Position numbers and translations under genes: made by a program. A stretch of 64,000 nt of DNA from Nocardia speluncae NBRC 108251. GTDB taxonomy: Bacteria > Actinomycetota > Actinomycetes > Mycobacteriales > Mycobacteriaceae. Numbering within the stretch: the stretch's first letter is position 1; each line of letters begins with the position of its first letter. The stretch is from assembly GCF_001613245.1 (NCBI RefSeq), contig NZ_BDBZ01000001.1, positions 434,001 through 498,000 on the forward strand, in the 5' to 3' direction. This document shows, one piece after another, positions 63,252 through 64,000 of the stretch. The notes below the pieces were generated by a model. It ran no database searches. It was given only the letters and a program-made list of their open reading frames with translations, and was not told where the DNA came from.

Positions 63252-64000
63252 TCACCCCGTGGACGCCGGACTCGACGCCCGGTTCTCCAGCAGGGTGATC
63301 GGCAGACCGTCCTTGGGGAACGGCAGGGAGTGGTAGTCCATCGGCGGGACATAGGCGGGGTCGAGCGTCCAGTGGTAGTCACGCAGCAGGCGGTGCATGA
63401 TCGCCTTCACCTCGAGGCCGCCGAAGTACAGGCCGATGCATTTGTGAACACCGCCGCCGAACGGTTCCCACGCGAAGCGGTGGGATTTGTCCTCGCGGCG
63501 ATCCGGGCCGAAACGGGCGGGGTCGAAGGCCGCCGGGTCGGTCCAGTAATCCTCCATCATATGAGTGAACTGGACACCCACGATGAGATCGGTGCCGGCC
63601 GGGATCCGGACGCCCTGGATCACCGTGTCCTTCACTGCGTACCGCACCAGGACCGGCACCGGGGCGCGCAGGCGCAGCGCCTCGCGCATCACCAGGTCGA
63701 TCGAGACCAGGCCCTCGAGTTCCGTCATCGACGGCTCCGGCCCGAGTGCCAGCGACTCTTCACGGCAACGTTGCTGCCATTCCGGATGCTGGCCCAGGTA
63801 CTGCAGAATCGTGGAGGTGGTGATGGTGGAGGTGTCGTGCGCCGCCATCATCAGGAAGATCATATGGTTGACCACGTCGTCGTCGGAGAACCGTTCGCCG
63901 TCCTCGGTTTCGACGTGGCAGAGAACCGAGAAGATATCGTCGGTCTGCTCGGCGCGTTTGGCGGGCAGGTAGTGGCGCAGGAAATCCTCGAGCACCTTGC
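63252..64000 (-). CDS. Cytochrome P450, C-terminal part (cut by the window end)
   Basis: About 249 residues to the stop; the frame continues past the right edge, so the N-terminal part is missing. The I-helix is FLMMAAHDTSTITT, the ExxR motif is REALRLR, the K'-region is FDPARFGPDR, and the haem loop is FGGGVHKCIGLYFGGLEVKAI. The GGLEVK segment and AHDTST resemble the CYP51/CYP136-like side of the family rather than the two other P450s here, but the family is not assigned. It ends 15 bp (from the longest furA frame) or 84 bp (from GTG 63167) before furA on the same strand. Confidence 0.9.
   Translation of the reverse strand, partial: KVLEDFLRHYLPAKRAEQTDDIFSVLCHVETEDGERFSDDDVVNHMIFLMMAAHDTSTITTSTILQYLGQHPEWQQRCREESLALGPEPSMTELEGLVSIDLVMREALRLRAPVPVLVRYAVKDTVIQGVRIPAGTDLIVGVQFTHMMEDYWTDPAAFDPARFGPDRREDKSHRFAWEPFGGGVHKCIGLYFGGLEVKAIMHRLLRDYHWTLDPAYVPPMDYHSLPFPKDGLPITLLENRASSPASTG

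Overview
The window is high-GC DNA from an actinomycete, most likely a Nocardia or close relative. The grounds are a CYP51 that lines up with the Mycobacterium tuberculosis enzyme without gaps over its N-terminal part and is almost the same length, a PknK-type kinase/LuxR fusion, a furA-katG pair, an acyl-ACP desaturase, tandem DUF3558-like proteins, F420-type LLM oxidoreductases and a mycofactocin-type SDR. This is inferred from protein recognition; there is no rRNA in the window. I saw no tRNA, rRNA or CRISPR array. All start choices and operator sites are read by eye.

Layout. 1-1,082: tail of a GlxA/AraC-type regulator and an HD-like protein. 1,090-5,676: a three-gene operon (SDR, LLM oxidoreductase, phosphotransferase) divergent from cyp51 across a dyad-rich promoter. 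5,723-12,434: a tightly coupled six-gene operon with a GntR regulator, an AprB-like two-cluster ferredoxin, an SsuABC-like ABC importer and an AprA-like flavoprotein carrying a C-terminal HEAT-repeat domain. This is the least explained system in the window. 12,723-18,477: PknK-like kinase regulator, a DUF35 protein and ilvD. 18,621-22,755: an ATP-grasp protein, then two convergent ECF41 sigma factor genes, the second behind an oxidoreductase gene that has an ECF41-like promoter. 22,867-27,817: small membrane protein, papain-like hydrolase, phosphotransferase, a decayed crcB, a universal stress protein, and two DUF3558-like paralogues.

28,064-29,979: a TetR/P450 divergent pair with a 17-bp perfect inverted repeat between them. 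30,216-33,427: membrane protein, metallo-beta-lactamase-fold protein, HhH-type protein, acyl-ACP desaturase. 34,016-55,377: a large catabolic island with IclR and FadR-type GntR regulators, two LLM oxidoreductases, acyl-CoA ligase, five SDRs, a DUF6282-type hydrolase, enoyl-CoA hydratase, P450 and ferredoxin, MFS transporter, a DUF35/thiolase-like pair and a zinc alcohol dehydrogenase. An intact IS607-type element (serine recombinase plus TnpB) sits inside the island, between the P450 and ferredoxin genes. The enzymes suggest activation to a CoA thioester followed by beta-oxidation or retro-aldol steps on an alicyclic or steroid-like compound; the substrate is not identifiable.

55,479-59,084: an ABC-2 exporter with a DesK/DesR-type two-component system, all genes overlapping by 4 bp. 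59,389-63,167: tandem universal stress protein, katG and furA (furA probably leaderless). 63,252 to the right edge: the C-terminal part of a P450 cut by the window end.
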